Shown here one piece after another: positions 43,970 to 53,976 of a stretch of DNA of 64,000 bases. The notes below the pieces were generated by a model. It was given only the letters and a program-made list of their open reading frames with translations, did no database searches and was not told where the DNA came from. The translations under genes were made by a program, and so were the position numbers. The DNA comes from VXNE01 sp965205735. GTDB lineage: Bacteria > Pseudomonadota > Gammaproteobacteria > Pseudomonadales > Azotimanducaceae. The DNA is taken from NCBI GenBank assembly GCA_965205735.1, contig OZ242179.1, forward strand, positions 1,426,001 through 1,490,000, read 5' to 3'. How positions within the stretch are numbered: the first letter of the stretch is position 1; each line of letters begins with the position of its first letter.

Positions 43970-46714
43970 TCAGGCAGCCTTGCCGTGGCAGTGCTTGTAC
44001 TTCTTGCCGGAGCCGCACGGACAGCGTTCGTTGCGGCCCACCTTGCGTTCCTCCCTGACGAACGTTTCGGCCCGCCTCGGCTCGGCGCGGCCATCCGCTT
44101 CGCCGTCGAGCGCGCTGGAAGCGGCGTGCTGGAAACGCATGCGCCGCGCCTGCTCCTCCCGCCGCCGGCGCTCCATCTCTTCCACGTCCTGTTCGCGCTC
44201 TAGCTGGACTCTGGACAGCAGCCTCACAACATCCCGGTTGATGTTGTCGAGCAGGCGCTGGAACAGTTCGAACGCTTCCCGCTTGTATTCCTGCTTCGGC
44301 TGCTTCTGCGCGTACGCGCGCAGGTGAATTCCCTGGCGCAGGTGATCCATGGCCGCGAGATGTTCCTTCCACCTCTGATCCAGGGCCGTCAACATGATCT
44401 GTTTTTCAATCACGCGCATGTCGATACCCTGCGCGCTCCAGTCCTGTTCCTTCCGCTCGTACTCGGTCCTGATCTGTTCTCGGATTTTTTCGCGCAGGGG
44501 CTCCTCGCTCAACGACTCGTCCTGCTCCAGCCAACGCTTGATTGGCTGGACGGAGTTCAGCTCGGCGGCCAGGGCCTGCTCAAGCCCTTCGGTATCCCAC
44601 TGATCTTCGATGCTCTGCGGCGGGACATAGCCATCGATCAGGTCCTCGATGACGTCGTCGCGGATAGCCTGAATGGCCTCGGACAGATCAGCGGACCCCA
44701 TCAGCTCGTTGCGCAGCCGATATGTCACTTGGCGCTGGTCGTTCGCGACATCGTCGTATTCCAGCAGATTCTTGCGGATATCGAAGTTGCGGCCCTCCAC
44801 CTTGCGCTGGGCCTTCTCGATGGAGTTGCTCACCATGCGAGCCTCGATCGCCTCTCCCTTCTCCAATCCGAGGTTCTGCATGAAGCCGCGCATCCGATCC
44901 GTCGTGAAGATGCGCATCAGGTTGTCTTCCATCGACAGGTAGAAGCGCGACGAACCCGGGTCGCCCTGGCGACCCGAGCGTCCCCGTAGTTGATTGTCGA
45001 TCCGCCTCGACTCGTGACGCTCGGTGCCGATGATGTGCAGCCCGCCAACCCCAACGACCGCGTCATGGCGTTCCTGCCAACGCGCGCGAATGGATTCTTG
45101 CTCCCCGTCAGCCGCCGCTTCGAGTTCGCTTTCCAGATTGCCCCCCAGCACGATGTCCGTGCCTCGGCCCGCCATGTTCGTGGCGATGGTGACAACGCCC
45201 GCGCCGCCCGCCTGGGCGACGATTTCCGCTTCTCGCTCGTGCTGCTTCGCATTCAGCACGCTGTGGCCGATCTTGCGCCGTTGAAGCTCTTGCGACAGGC
45301 GTTCCGAGGACTCGATGGACGTGGTGCCGACAAGCACCGGCCGATCCGCCTCGATGCACTCGTTGATATCCACGACGATGGCGTCGTACTTCTCGTCGGT
45401 GGTGAGGTAGACGAGATCGTTTCGGTCATCCCGAATCATCGGCGCGTGCGTCGGAATGACGACGACATCGAGGCCGTAGATCTGGCGAAACTCGAACGCC
45501 TCGGTATCTGCGGTGCCGGTCATTCCGGACAGCTTGCCGTACAGCCGGAAGTAGTTCTGGAACGTGGTGGAAGCGAGCGTCTGCGACTCGTTCTGGATCG
45601 GAAGGCCCTCCTTCGCTTCTACCGCCTGGTGTATGCCTTCCGACCAGCGCCTGCCGGGCATGGCACGCCCGGTGTGCTCATCGACGATGACGATCTCGCC
45701 GTTCTGCACCATGTAATGCACGTCGCGCTTGAACAGGGCGTGTGCCTTCAGCGCGGCGTGGACATGGTGCAGCAGGCCGAGATGCGTCGGCGCGTACAGG
45801 CTCTCCCCCTCCCCGAGGAGGCCGAGACGGATGAGTTCGTCCTCGATGAAGCCATGTCCCCGCTCGGTCAGTTCGACCTGTCGGTTCTTCTCATCGATGA
45901 AGAAGTCGCCGGTGTCTTCCACCTCCTCGCCGCCGAACCGGACCGGCAGATCCGATTCCACCATCTCCTGCTGCTTGAGCCGGGGCGCGAGCCTGTTGAT
46001 CGTGACGTACAGGTCGGTGCTGTCCTGCGCCGGCCCCGAAATGATGAGGGGCGTTCGCGCCTCGTCTATGAGTATCGAGTCCACCTCGTCGACAATGCCG
46101 AACTCGAGCGAACGCTGGACCTTGTCCTCGGCCCTGAAGGCCATGTTGTCCCTCAGGTAGTCGAAGCCGAACTCGTTGTTCGTGCCGTAGGTGACGTCCG
46201 CCTGATAAGCCGTGCGTTTCGACTCCATATCCTGGCCCGATTGCACGACGCCCACGGTAATGCCGAGCGCCTCGTAAATCGGACCCATCCAGGTGGCGTC
46301 CCGGCGCGCCAGGTAGTCGTTTACGGTCACGATGTGCACGCCCTTGCCGCCGAGCGCGTTGAGGTACGCCGCCAGCACCGCGACCACGGTCTTCCCTTCC
46401 CCCGTGCGCATCTCCGCGATACGGCCCTGGTGCAGGGTCATGCCGCCGATGATCTGCATGTCGAAGTGGCGCATGTCGCGGCTGCGACGCGATGCTTCGC
46501 GCCCGACCGCGAATACCTCGGGCAGGAGCGCCTCAAGCGTGGCGCCCGCCGCCAGCGCGTTCCTGAATTCCGTGGTCTTGGCTGTCAGGTCGGCGGCCGA
46601 AAGTCCCTCGATCGAAGGCTCCAGCGCATTGACCCTGGCCACGGTCTTCTGCATGCGCTTCATTTCGCGCGCGTTCTTCGTTCCGAAGACTTTCTTGAAG
46701 AGTCCGCCGTCCAT
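43970..46714 (-). CDS. secA: Preprotein translocase ATPase SecA
   Basis: 914 residues, full length. Walker A region MRTGEGKTVVAVLAAYL, Walker B VDEVDSILIDEARTPL, ATNMAGRGTDIVLGGN and GRSGRQGDPGSSRFYLS are present. The C-terminal zinc-binding RNERCPCGSGKKYKHCHG is for SecB/ribosome contact. Drives Sec-dependent export through SecYEG. It lies between the ABC exporter and argJ on the same strand. Confidence 0.98.
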   Translation of the reverse strand: MDGGLFKKVFGTKNAREMKRMQKTVARVNALEPSIEGLSAADLTAKTTEFRNALAAGATLEALLPEVFAVGREASRRSRDMRHFDMQIIGGMTLHQGRIAEMRTGEGKTVVAVLAAYLNALGGKGVHIVTVNDYLARRDATWMGPIYEALGITVGVVQSGQDMESKRTAYQADVTYGTNNEFGFDYLRDNMAFRAEDKVQRSLEFGIVDEVDSILIDEARTPLIISGPAQDSTDLYVTINRLAPRLKQQEMVESDLPVRFGGEEVEDTGDFFIDEKNRQVELTERGHGFIEDELIRLGLLGEGESLYAPTHLGLLHHVHAALKAHALFKRDVHYMVQNGEIVIVDEHTGRAMPGRRWSEGIHQAVEAKEGLPIQNESQTLASTTFQNYFRLYGKLSGMTGTADTEAFEFRQIYGLDVVVIPTHAPMIRDDRNDLVYLTTDEKYDAIVVDINECIEADRPVLVGTTSIESSERLSQELQRRKIGHSVLNAKQHEREAEIVAQAGGAGVVTIATNMAGRGTDIVLGGNLESELEAAADGEQESIRARWQERHDAVVGVGGLHIIGTERHESRRIDNQLRGRSGRQGDPGSSRFYLSMEDNLMRIFTTDRMRGFMQNLGLEKGEAIEARMVSNSIEKAQRKVEGRNFDIRKNLLEYDDVANDQRQVTYRLRNELMGSADLSEAIQAIRDDVIEDLIDGYVPPQSIEDQWDTEGLEQALAAELNSVQPIKRWLEQDESLSEEPLREKIREQIRTEYERKEQDWSAQGIDMRVIEKQIMLTALDQRWKEHLAAMDHLRQGIHLRAYAQKQPKQEYKREAFELFQRLLDNINRDVVRLLSRVQLEREQDVEEMERRRREEQARRMRFQHAASSALDGEADGRAEPRRAETFVREERKVGRNERCPCGSGKKYKHCHGKAA

Positions 46715-46765
46715 CGCAATGCGACCTATAGGGTCTGGTCCGATTTTACCGCGATAACGACTCGA

Positions 46766-48922
46766 TCAGGCGGCGTCCGCCGGTACGAGTTTGCCGTCGA
46801 TCAAAGCGGCCACCCGTTCTGCCGTTCGAATCGTCTCCGGCCGATGCGCGACGATGATACGCGTTACGCCCAAGGACTTGATCGACGCGTTGACATCGCG
46901 CTCGGTCGCCACGTCCAGGCTCGATGTCCCTTCGTCCATGAAGAGAATCTTCGGTCGCCGATACAGTGCCCGCGCGAGCAATATACGCTGCTTTTCGCCT
47001 CCGGAGAGCGCTGAGCCCATATCGCCCACGAGCGTCTCGTATTGCATCGGCTTCGCGATGATCTCGGGGTGTATACAAGCCAGCGTAGCGACATGCACTA
47101 CGCGCGCCATGTCGATGTCGGAATCGAAAAAGGCGATGTTTTCGGCGATGGACCCCGCGAACAACAAATCCTCCTGCATCACCGACCCGACATGGCGGCG
47201 GTACTCGCCGACGCCAACGTCGGCGAGGGGACGCCCGTCGACCAGGACCCGGCCGGCGGTGGGCTCGAACAAACCCAACATGATCTTCATCAGGGTCGTC
47301 TTGCCGCTACCCGAGGAGCCGACGAAAGCGATGGTCTCGCCGGCAGCGATGTCGATACTGACTCCGTCAAACACCTCCGGCAGCGCTTCGCCGTACCGAT
47401 AGGAAACACCTTCAAGACGCAAGGCGCCGCGCATTGGCCCGCCGCCGCAGGTTGCGGACGTCGGCAACGCCGCCGGCTCCGGTTCCGCCAACGCGATGTC
47501 GGCGATGCGGGAAAGATGCAATTCGAGCATCCGGAACTCGATCAGGCGTTCGACCAGCGCGAGGGCCTTGTCGGTGAACTGCCGCTTGTACGCCATGAAC
47601 GCAAAGATCATGCCGACCGTGAACTCCGCGCCGAGGGCCATTTTCGCCGCAACGTATATCAGGACCACGTGCTCGATACTGAAGATGACGTTGTTGCCGA
47701 GCGCGAACCAGATGCTGAGCTTGTGCACGCGCACGTCCGCGTTCACCGCGTCGGCGAATCGGTTTTGCCACAGGCGTTTCCTGTCCGTCTCGCGTCCAAA
47801 GAGCTTGATGCTCAATGCGCCGCGCACGGTTTCCATGAAGAACGATTGTTCCTTGGCGTGGAACACGATGGCGTCTTCGCTCCGTTGGCGCAACGGCGGA
47901 TAGGATGCGACGCGCAGAATCAGATAGAGAATCAGGGCAACCAGGGCAATCGACCCGAGCGCGGGGCTGTACAGGAACATCATGATGAGCGTCGCGATCG
48001 CCATGACACCGTCGATAGCCGTTGCGACCAGCCCTTCGGTGAACAGCGACCGGATCGGCCCCACCGAACCGAAACGCGAAACGATGTCGCCTATATGGCG
48101 CTTCTCGAAAAAGTCGGCCGGCAACTGGATCAGGTGGGCGAAGAGATTGCATACCATCTGGTAGTTCAGCATGTTGCCGAAATAGAGCAGCACGTAGCCG
48201 CGGAGCAATCCCGCGACGGCGTTCAGGACCGAAAAGGCGCCGAATCCGAACGCCAGCACCCAGAGCAGATCGGCATCGAACTTTACCAGCACCTCGTCCA
48301 CCGTCAGTTGCAGATAGAACGGGCTGACCAGCACGAACAGCTGCAGGATCGCGGACAGAACCAGGGCTTGCGCCAGCGTCCGTTTGAGGCCCCGAATACG
48401 GGTCCACAAATGGTTCAAGCGAAGCTTGGCGCGTTCTTCCTTTCTCTCGAATTGCTTTGTCGGATGGAGTTCCAGCGCAACGCCCGTAAAGTGCGCCGAG
48501 AATTCATCCCGGGTGTACCGCCGCGCGCCGGTCGCGGGATCGTGCACCACCATCGTCTTCGCGTTCGCGGTTTTCAGCACGACGAAATGGTTCATGTCCC
48601 AGTGGATGATAGCTGGGGTCTGCAGTTTGCGAATGTCCTCAAGCGGCACCTTGAGGGCGCGGCAACTCAAGTCCATCCGGGCGGCCATGTCCATGATCGC
48701 GGACAACGTCACGCCCGCAGCGCTCGTGGGAAATCGTCTTCTGAGCGCCGCTATGTCCGTTCTGAATCCGTGGAATCCCGCCACCATGGCGAGACACGCC
48801 AAGCCGCACTCCGTCGTTTCGTTCTGGCGGATGATCGGTAGCGTTCGCGCCCCGAAGTTAAGGTGTTTGAGGTCCTCCCCCGCCATCAATGGCTCACTGC
48901 CCGGAACGGTTCCGTCAACCAA
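46766..48922 (-). CDS. Peptidase-containing ABC transporter (C39, bacteriocin/peptide exporter)
   Basis: 718 residues. An N-terminal C39 peptidase domain has the catalytic Cys in NETTECGLACLAMV, His in WDMNHFVVLK and Asp in VHDPATG. Six transmembrane helices follow from about residue 160. The nucleotide-binding domain shows Walker A FVGSSGSGKTTLMKIML, signature LSGGEKQRILLARAL and Walker B KILFMDEGTSSLD. The family cleaves double-glycine leaders and exports the peptide. It overlaps the HlyD-type gene by 37 bp. No double-glycine substrate gene was seen nearby. Confidence 0.93.
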   Translation of the reverse strand: MVDGTVPGSEPLMAGEDLKHLNFGARTLPIIRQNETTECGLACLAMVAGFHGFRTDIAALRRRFPTSAAGVTLSAIMDMAARMDLSCRALKVPLEDIRKLQTPAIIHWDMNHFVVLKTANAKTMVVHDPATGARRYTRDEFSAHFTGVALELHPTKQFERKEERAKLRLNHLWTRIRGLKRTLAQALVLSAILQLFVLVSPFYLQLTVDEVLVKFDADLLWVLAFGFGAFSVLNAVAGLLRGYVLLYFGNMLNYQMVCNLFAHLIQLPADFFEKRHIGDIVSRFGSVGPIRSLFTEGLVATAIDGVMAIATLIMMFLYSPALGSIALVALILYLILRVASYPPLRQRSEDAIVFHAKEQSFFMETVRGALSIKLFGRETDRKRLWQNRFADAVNADVRVHKLSIWFALGNNVIFSIEHVVLIYVAAKMALGAEFTVGMIFAFMAYKRQFTDKALALVERLIEFRMLELHLSRIADIALAEPEPAALPTSATCGGGPMRGALRLEGVSYRYGEALPEVFDGVSIDIAAGETIAFVGSSGSGKTTLMKIMLGLFEPTAGRVLVDGRPLADVGVGEYRRHVGSVMQEDLLFAGSIAENIAFFDSDIDMARVVHVATLACIHPEIIAKPMQYETLVGDMGSALSGGEKQRILLARALYRRPKILFMDEGTSSLDVATERDVNASIKSLGVTRIIVAHRPETIRTAERVAALIDGKLVPADAA

Positions 48923-50136
48923 CTGAAAAATGAACGCCGTTCCAGGATGATGTTGCCCTCCAGCAACATTCCCGGCTGGAGTTCGAAGCTGCGGCCGAAA
49001 GCCATCACTTCCTGCGACGCGAGTTGCACCGCAACGCGATAGCCAGGTTCCACCAAGTTGAAGGGAACGTCGGCTTCCGCAGCCGACGTAATCGCGGGCG
49101 CAACGTGACGGATCACGCCCTCGTGAGAGCCGAACCGCTGGTAGGGAAACGCCGCATACAGCAGGCGAACCGGCTGCCCCGTTGCAACAAAACCCGCCGC
49201 CCTGCTGGGAACGAAGAGCTCTGCCTCGAGTTCGCTACCGGCGGGCAGTATGGACGCCAGCGGTTGGTGCGGAGAGACGATCTCGCCCGGGATGTTGCGA
49301 ATCGAGGCGACTGTCCCGGCGACCGGCGCCTTGACGACGTACGCCCGCCGCCCCTCCAACTCCGCCTCGCGTTGCTCGATGTCCGCGATCTGGCTCTCCA
49401 GTCTGGATACGCGCAACGCGACTTCCTGCGGAAACATCGCCAGTTTGTGGCCGATATCCGTCAAGCGCGCGCGCAATTCGGTCAGTTGCTGCGCCTGACG
49501 CTTTTCTTCCAGATGGTGGGCCAGCCACGACTGCCTTCGCCGCTCCGACTCGACGACCGAGATGAAGCCACCCTCCAGCAACGCGCGGACCTTCTCGAAT
49601 GCGGAGCGCGCCGATTCCGTGATCTCGCGTTGCAACTCCCGCTGATCCTCGAACGAAGCGATCTGCGCGTTCAGGCTGTCCTGCTCCGCTTGGAGCCGCG
49701 CACGTTCCCGCATCAACCGGTCCCGTTCGAGACTGATCTGACGCTCGAGCAAGCGCTCTTGATCGCCTAAGGACTGCAAGACCATGGCGGCGGCGGTGTC
49801 GCCGGCAAGCGACGGCGCTTCGCTCTGAACCACGGCGAGCACCTGCCCCGCTTCGACCTGCTCGCGCACCCGCGCGCGGGCATCGCTCAGGACGCCCGCG
49901 CGGGCCGGCGCCACCTTGACCAGGCCCTTGGACGGCACGAGATAGCCCGGTACTCGCTCCGCGCGGGCATAGGTGCCGAAGACCGCGAACGTCACCACAA
50001 CCAGCAACGTCACCAACAGCCAACCCGTGACCACGGCGATGGGTAGCGGCGTGACGATCAGGACATCCCCGTGCAGGCGCTGACGTTGCGCCTCGAGGAC
50101 CTGTTTGCGGAAGAGTGGCGGCATCGCCCGTACCAT
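48886..50136 (-). CDS. HlyD-family membrane-fusion protein
   Basis: 416 residues. One N-terminal transmembrane segment (VVTGWLLVTLLVVVTFAVFG) is followed by a biotinyl-lipoyl-like hairpin (VKVAPARAGVLSDARARVREQVEAGQVLAVV). A long coiled coil (RERARLQAEQDSLNAQIA and onward) precedes the beta-barrel and C-terminal domain (VKAPVAGTVASIRNIPGE, ELEAELFVPSRAAGFV). It is the periplasmic adaptor for the C39 ABC exporter next door. The outer-membrane TolC partner is not in the window. Confidence 0.93.
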   Translation of the reverse strand: MVRAMPPLFRKQVLEAQRQRLHGDVLIVTPLPIAVVTGWLLVTLLVVVTFAVFGTYARAERVPGYLVPSKGLVKVAPARAGVLSDARARVREQVEAGQVLAVVQSEAPSLAGDTAAAMVLQSLGDQERLLERQISLERDRLMRERARLQAEQDSLNAQIASFEDQRELQREITESARSAFEKVRALLEGGFISVVESERRRQSWLAHHLEEKRQAQQLTELRARLTDIGHKLAMFPQEVALRVSRLESQIADIEQREAELEGRRAYVVKAPVAGTVASIRNIPGEIVSPHQPLASILPAGSELEAELFVPSRAAGFVATGQPVRLLYAAFPYQRFGSHEGVIRHVAPAITSAAEADVPFNLVEPGYRVAVQLASQEVMAFGRSFELQPGMLLEGNIILERRSFFSWLTEPFRAVSH

Positions 50137-50228
50137 ATGCCGCCGGCCGGGCCGCGCATACGGAACCGGTCCGGTTTCTCGGTAGGCGATGTCTCAAAAT
50201 TGCGCGGGGCTCATGCCGCCCCTGGAGA

Positions 50229-51164
50229 TCAGCGCGGCGCCAGGTACTCCCTCGGATCGAAACGACGGCCGTTCCTCAAGACTTCAAAGTGCACGTGGGG
50301 GCCGGTGGAACGTCCGGTGCTTCCGAGACGCGCGATCGACTGGCCCTTTTTCACGATGTCGCCGGCTTCGACCTGAAGGGATTCATGGTGCGCGTAGCGG
50401 GTGGAGATGCCTTCGCCGTGTTCGATCTCGACCATCCGGCCATAGGCGCCCGAGGTCCCCGCGAAACTGACGACACCGCCGGCCACGGCCTTGACGTCGC
50501 TGCCCAGCCCACCGCTGAAGTCGACGCCCTGGTGCCACGCGGGCTGGCCGGAAATCGGATCGATGCGCGGGCCATAGCGCGACGACATCCAGCCCCCGTC
50601 CAGCGGCCCCCGAGCCGGCGCAATCTGGTCCTTGAAACTGCCGCGCGCAAGCACCGACTCGAGTACCTTCATTTCGCGCTCGCGCATTCTCAGTTCCGCC
50701 GACAACTGATCGATCCTGGCGAAGTAGTCCGATACGGTGATGTCCTTGGCGCCGAAGGCCTCCTCCGGGCCACCCGTCGCCGCCGGGAGGTCGAAACGGA
50801 ACTCGCCTTCGCCGAGGTCCGCGACCTGCGTCGTTTCCGACACCCGCTCCGCGAGCGCTTCCATGCGCAACAGACGCGCCTCCATGTCCGCAAGTTTCCG
50901 TCCCGCGGCGAGGACTTGATCGCGCGCCCGCCGCGAGAGCAAGTCGACCTCCTCGCGCTGCTGATCGAGCCGATCATTCCAACCGGACAGCGTCAGTTCG
51001 TTCAGCGTTTCCGTCGATGTATGGCGAACAGCAAGGGCGATGTTGACGACGACGAACACACCAAGGAAGACCGCAAATCCCATGATCGCCGCCTGCGGGA
51101 CGCCAAACGCACGAATTCGACCGCCACCGTTGCCGGCGGCTATGATGTGAATCGTCTTCTTCAT
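50229..51164 (-). CDS. M23-family peptidoglycan endopeptidase
   Basis: About 311 residues from an ATG at 51164. One N-terminal transmembrane helix (AAIMGFAVFLGVFVVVNIALAV) is followed by a coiled coil (WNDRLDQQREEVDLLSRRA) and a LytM/M23 zinc domain with GWMSSRYGPRIDP, HQGVDFSG, YAHHESL and GPHVHFEV. All zinc ligands are present, so it is probably an active endopeptidase. In Pseudomonas the same gene sits between a DUF721 gene and secA. Here the ABC exporter is wedged between it and secA. Confidence 0.92.
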   Translation of the reverse strand: MKKTIHIIAAGNGGGRIRAFGVPQAAIMGFAVFLGVFVVVNIALAVRHTSTETLNELTLSGWNDRLDQQREEVDLLSRRARDQVLAAGRKLADMEARLLRMEALAERVSETTQVADLGEGEFRFDLPAATGGPEEAFGAKDITVSDYFARIDQLSAELRMREREMKVLESVLARGSFKDQIAPARGPLDGGWMSSRYGPRIDPISGQPAWHQGVDFSGGLGSDVKAVAGGVVSFAGTSGAYGRMVEIEHGEGISTRYAHHESLQVEAGDIVKKGQSIARLGSTGRSTGPHVHFEVLRNGRRFDPREYLAPR

Positions 51165-51177
51165 CGAATTAACGTGC

Positions 51178-51513
51178 ATGCCAGCCCGTAACATAGATGA
51201 AATCTTGTCGGATCGCCATTCGCGGCGAAACTCCGCCGCGCATCAGCTCGCCAGGTTGGTGACTCGCACGGAAATGCGCGCGTCGTGGACAAACCAGTTC
51301 CGGGCGTTGCTGCCGCGTGAAGAAGCGCCGCGTTTCGAGGTCGCGAACGTCCGCGGGCAAATCTTGACCGTGCACGCGAGCAGCGCCGCCTGGGCGACCC
51401 GCCTGCGATTCCGCGTGCCGGAGCTGTTGCCCATGTTGCGCCGGTTGGAAGACTTTTCGAAGGTTGAAGATATCCGCATTCGGGCGACGCATCCACACAT
51501 GAATGCAACGTAG
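51178..51513 (+). CDS. DUF721 (DciA-like) protein
   Basis: 111 residues. Conserved DUF721 features are the ILTVHASSAAWATRLRFRVPELL core, with adjacent basic residues. In bacteria lacking DnaC, DUF721/DciA proteins load the replicative helicase. Short members near secA and lpxC are of less certain function. Divergent from the M23 peptidase gene, with starts about 14 bp apart. The expected neighbour lpxC is absent. Confidence 0.8.
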   Translation: MPARNIDEILSDRHSRRNSAAHQLARLVTRTEMRASWTNQFRALLPREEAPRFEVANVRGQILTVHASSAAWATRLRFRVPELLPMLRRLEDFSKVEDIRIRATHPHMNAT

Positions 51514-51579
51514 TTGCAACGCGTCGCCGCGACGCTACCGGGGCACCCAGCGAGGCCGGCGCAACGGCCGAGAAGTCCC

Positions 51580-52821
51580 TCAAAAAGGCCAGCCAAAGTG
51601 GGGCTGCGGCTGCCGCAAGGCGCGGTCGAGTTTCCACAACAAGGCGCTATCCCCCCGCAAGTCATCCGTCACGGCGAGGCTTGACGCGTTCCGCACCCCC
51701 AACCAAAGACGGCTGAACGCTCCGGCCGAGGCGCGCAGGGTCGCGAGCCTGGTCGACCGACCCTGCTGCGCGGAGCAATCTTCGCCCAGCGTGACGATGT
51801 AGTCGCCGGCGACGCCCCGCCAACGCGTCTCGTCCCCCAACTGTTCTGCAACCGGGTCTGACAGTTGAAGATTGAAGGTCACGCGCTGGGCGTCGAGGTG
51901 GGTCTTCGCCAGACACTTCGCCAAATCGAGAATGCGCACCTGTGAATGGGCCCCGGTGGTGTGTTCTGCCGCGTGCTTCGAACCCCGGCTGATGTGGCGG
52001 CTGCGCAGCGGCTGCCTGAGCAGGTCCTGAAACTGGATCTCTGGTGGCTCCTTCATGGCCAACGAATACACCTGGTCGCCCAATGACCTGATCAGGGCAA
52101 GCAGCTCCAGGAGCTGTTCCGTGGACTGATATGCGTACCACCGAATGTCGTAGGGGCCGTCTTGGCCGCCCGTCTGGCCAAAAAGGAAATGCGACAAGGT
52201 GCCACCAGGGCCGTCGTAGTAGCCGAGGCCAATGGTCTTCGCCGCGTCGTAGGACGACAGTTCGGCATACACGATTTTCTCGACGTTGAGGACGATGCTG
52301 CCGTGGCCGCGCAGGCGCGCGTGCATCGCCTGATAGATGTCGCGCCAGTCTTTCCCGGTCAATCGCCTGGGCGGCCGAAAGGGTCGATCAACGCGCAGCG
52401 TGGCCGGATCGAACTTGATACGGTTCGAGTAGGCTCCGGTGCCGAAACCCAGTCGATCATAGTAGCCCTGATCGAACATGTTGAGCGCGGCAACCTCGCC
52501 GCCGGCCTCCCAGGCGACCGAGAGCGCGTGCGCGGTGAGCCGTCTCGCGGCACCCAGCTTGCGGGCGATGCGGCTGGTCACCACACCCGTGAACGCGGTC
52601 ATTTCGAGATCCGTATCGCCGTGGCGCAGGGTCCCTGGAACCGTAAATACGACGCACTCGGCCTGACCGTCGATCGGAAAGATCAGCCCGTGAGAGGCAC
52701 GCGCTTCTGACTCGAAGGACTTCGCCTCGTCCTCGTTCCTCAGCCAGCCCACCTCGTACATGATGCGCTTCGCGGCCTCGAAGTCGCGGTCGTGGTCGTA
52801 ATCGAGAATCTCTATCGCCAT
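51580..52821 (-). CDS. Eis-like GNAT N-acetyltransferase with SCP2-type domain
   Basis: 413 residues. The N-terminal GNAT domain shows MTAFTGVVTSRIARKLGAARRL, the acetyl-CoA loop, followed by YYDRLGFGTGAYSNRI. A second GNAT-like middle domain is followed by a C-terminal SCP2-like sterol-carrier domain (VTFNLQLSDPVAEQLGDETRWRG, DYIVTLGEDCSA). This tri-domain order is that of mycobacterial Eis, which acetylates amines including aminoglycosides. The ATG at 52821 is used; GTG at 52830 is possible. The substrate here is unknown. Confidence 0.8.
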   Translation of the reverse strand: MAIEILDYDHDRDFEAAKRIMYEVGWLRNEDEAKSFESEARASHGLIFPIDGQAECVVFTVPGTLRHGDTDLEMTAFTGVVTSRIARKLGAARRLTAHALSVAWEAGGEVAALNMFDQGYYDRLGFGTGAYSNRIKFDPATLRVDRPFRPPRRLTGKDWRDIYQAMHARLRGHGSIVLNVEKIVYAELSSYDAAKTIGLGYYDGPGGTLSHFLFGQTGGQDGPYDIRWYAYQSTEQLLELLALIRSLGDQVYSLAMKEPPEIQFQDLLRQPLRSRHISRGSKHAAEHTTGAHSQVRILDLAKCLAKTHLDAQRVTFNLQLSDPVAEQLGDETRWRGVAGDYIVTLGEDCSAQQGRSTRLATLRASAGAFSRLWLGVRNASSLAVTDDLRGDSALLWKLDRALRQPQPHFGWPF

Positions 52822-53043
52822 GCGGCGCACAGACTACCGGGCACCGCCACCCAATGGAACCGTCCGGCTGACACGCCCAGGCCCGCTTGATCTCATCGTC
52901 CCGCCAACGCAGGCGGATCCCCCCGCCAACGGTTGGCCAACTGTCAAACGCGCCTGTAGCATCTTTGCCGCAAGGGGAAGGGAACGCCTCACGGAACGTC
53001 CAGACCTGCCAGCAACTTTACCGGCCCATTCGAGAACACCATC

Positions 53044-53937
53044 GTGTCCTGGCAAGAAAAAATCAACCGCAATCAAATCGTTGTGATAGATGGAGGCACA
53101 GGATCCGAACTCCAGCGCCGGGGCGTGCCTATGAGCGAAGCCGCCTGGTCGGGGCTGGCGGTCCACAGCCACCCGGAAGTGGTGCGAGGGGTGCACGAGG
53201 ACTACATCGCCGCCGGGGCCGAGGTGATCATCACCAATACGTTCGGCACCGCGCGGTTTCTGCTGGAGCCCGCCGGGCTCGGCGACGAGTTCGAGCACAT
53301 CAACCGCAAGGCCGTGCAACTCGCGGCCGAGGCGCGGGACGCGTCAGGCAAGGACATCGCCATCGCCGGATCGATCTCGAACTTGCCGCCGGGGATGAAG
53401 GCCGCCAACTATCCCGATCCCGACCTCGAGTTGGCGGGACTCAGGGAACTCGCGGCGATCCTCGCGGACAGCGGCGTAGACCTCATCGCTTTGGAGATGA
53501 TGCAGGACACCCGCCACGCGGCTCGCGCCATGGAGGCGGCGCTTGAGACCGGCCTTCCCGTCTGGTTGGGGCTGAGCTGCAGGCGGCGCGCCGGTAGCGA
53601 CGGCCTGGTGAGTTTCGACCTGCCCGACGTGGACTTCGCCAGACCGCTCGACGTCCTCATCCCGATGGGCCCAAGCGTGGTCAACATCATGCACAGCGAT
53701 GTCGGCGCTGTGCCGCGGGCGATCGCGATGGTGAGGGAACGTTGGCCGGGACCCGTCGGCGTCTACCCGGAAGTCGGCGAGTTCGCGCCCCCGGACTGGA
53801 CGTTCGATGCCGATGCAACGCCCGACCGCCTGGTCGAACACGCGCGCGGCTGGACCGACAGCGGCGTTCTCCTCGTCGGCGGTTGCTGCGGCACCACGCC
53901 GGCGCATATCGCGGCGCTGGCGAAAGCGTTCGACTGA
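53044..53937 (+). CDS. Homocysteine S-methyltransferase family protein
   Basis: 297 residues. IVVIDGGTGSELQRRGVPM at the N-terminus, NTFGTARFLLE, and the C-terminal zinc motif LLVGGCCGTTPAHIAAL with adjacent cysteines are diagnostic; a third Cys is in GLSCRRRAG. Transfers a methyl from S-methylmethionine, betaine or similar to homocysteine. Start is a GTG at 53044 with no clear Shine-Dalgarno; a good alternative is not seen. Convergent with the Ddn-like gene. Confidence 0.92.
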   Translation: MSWQEKINRNQIVVIDGGTGSELQRRGVPMSEAAWSGLAVHSHPEVVRGVHEDYIAAGAEVIITNTFGTARFLLEPAGLGDEFEHINRKAVQLAAEARDASGKDIAIAGSISNLPPGMKAANYPDPDLELAGLRELAAILADSGVDLIALEMMQDTRHAARAMEAALETGLPVWLGLSCRRRAGSDGLVSFDLPDVDFARPLDVLIPMGPSVVNIMHSDVGAVPRAIAMVRERWPGPVGVYPEVGEFAPPDWTFDADATPDRLVEHARGWTDSGVLLVGGCCGTTPAHIAALAKAFD

Positions 53938-53976
53938 CGTCTCCGGCCCAATCGCCACGCTGTGTTGCGCGGGCGC

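Noticed and set aside
44990..47014. Very long open frame antisense to secA
   Set aside because: It mirrors secA codon structure in a GC-rich genome and has no recognisable motif; secA itself is unambiguous.
50137..50228. Double-glycine peptide gene upstream of the HlyD gene
   Set aside because: The gap is only 92 bp and no short frame with a GG leader was found.
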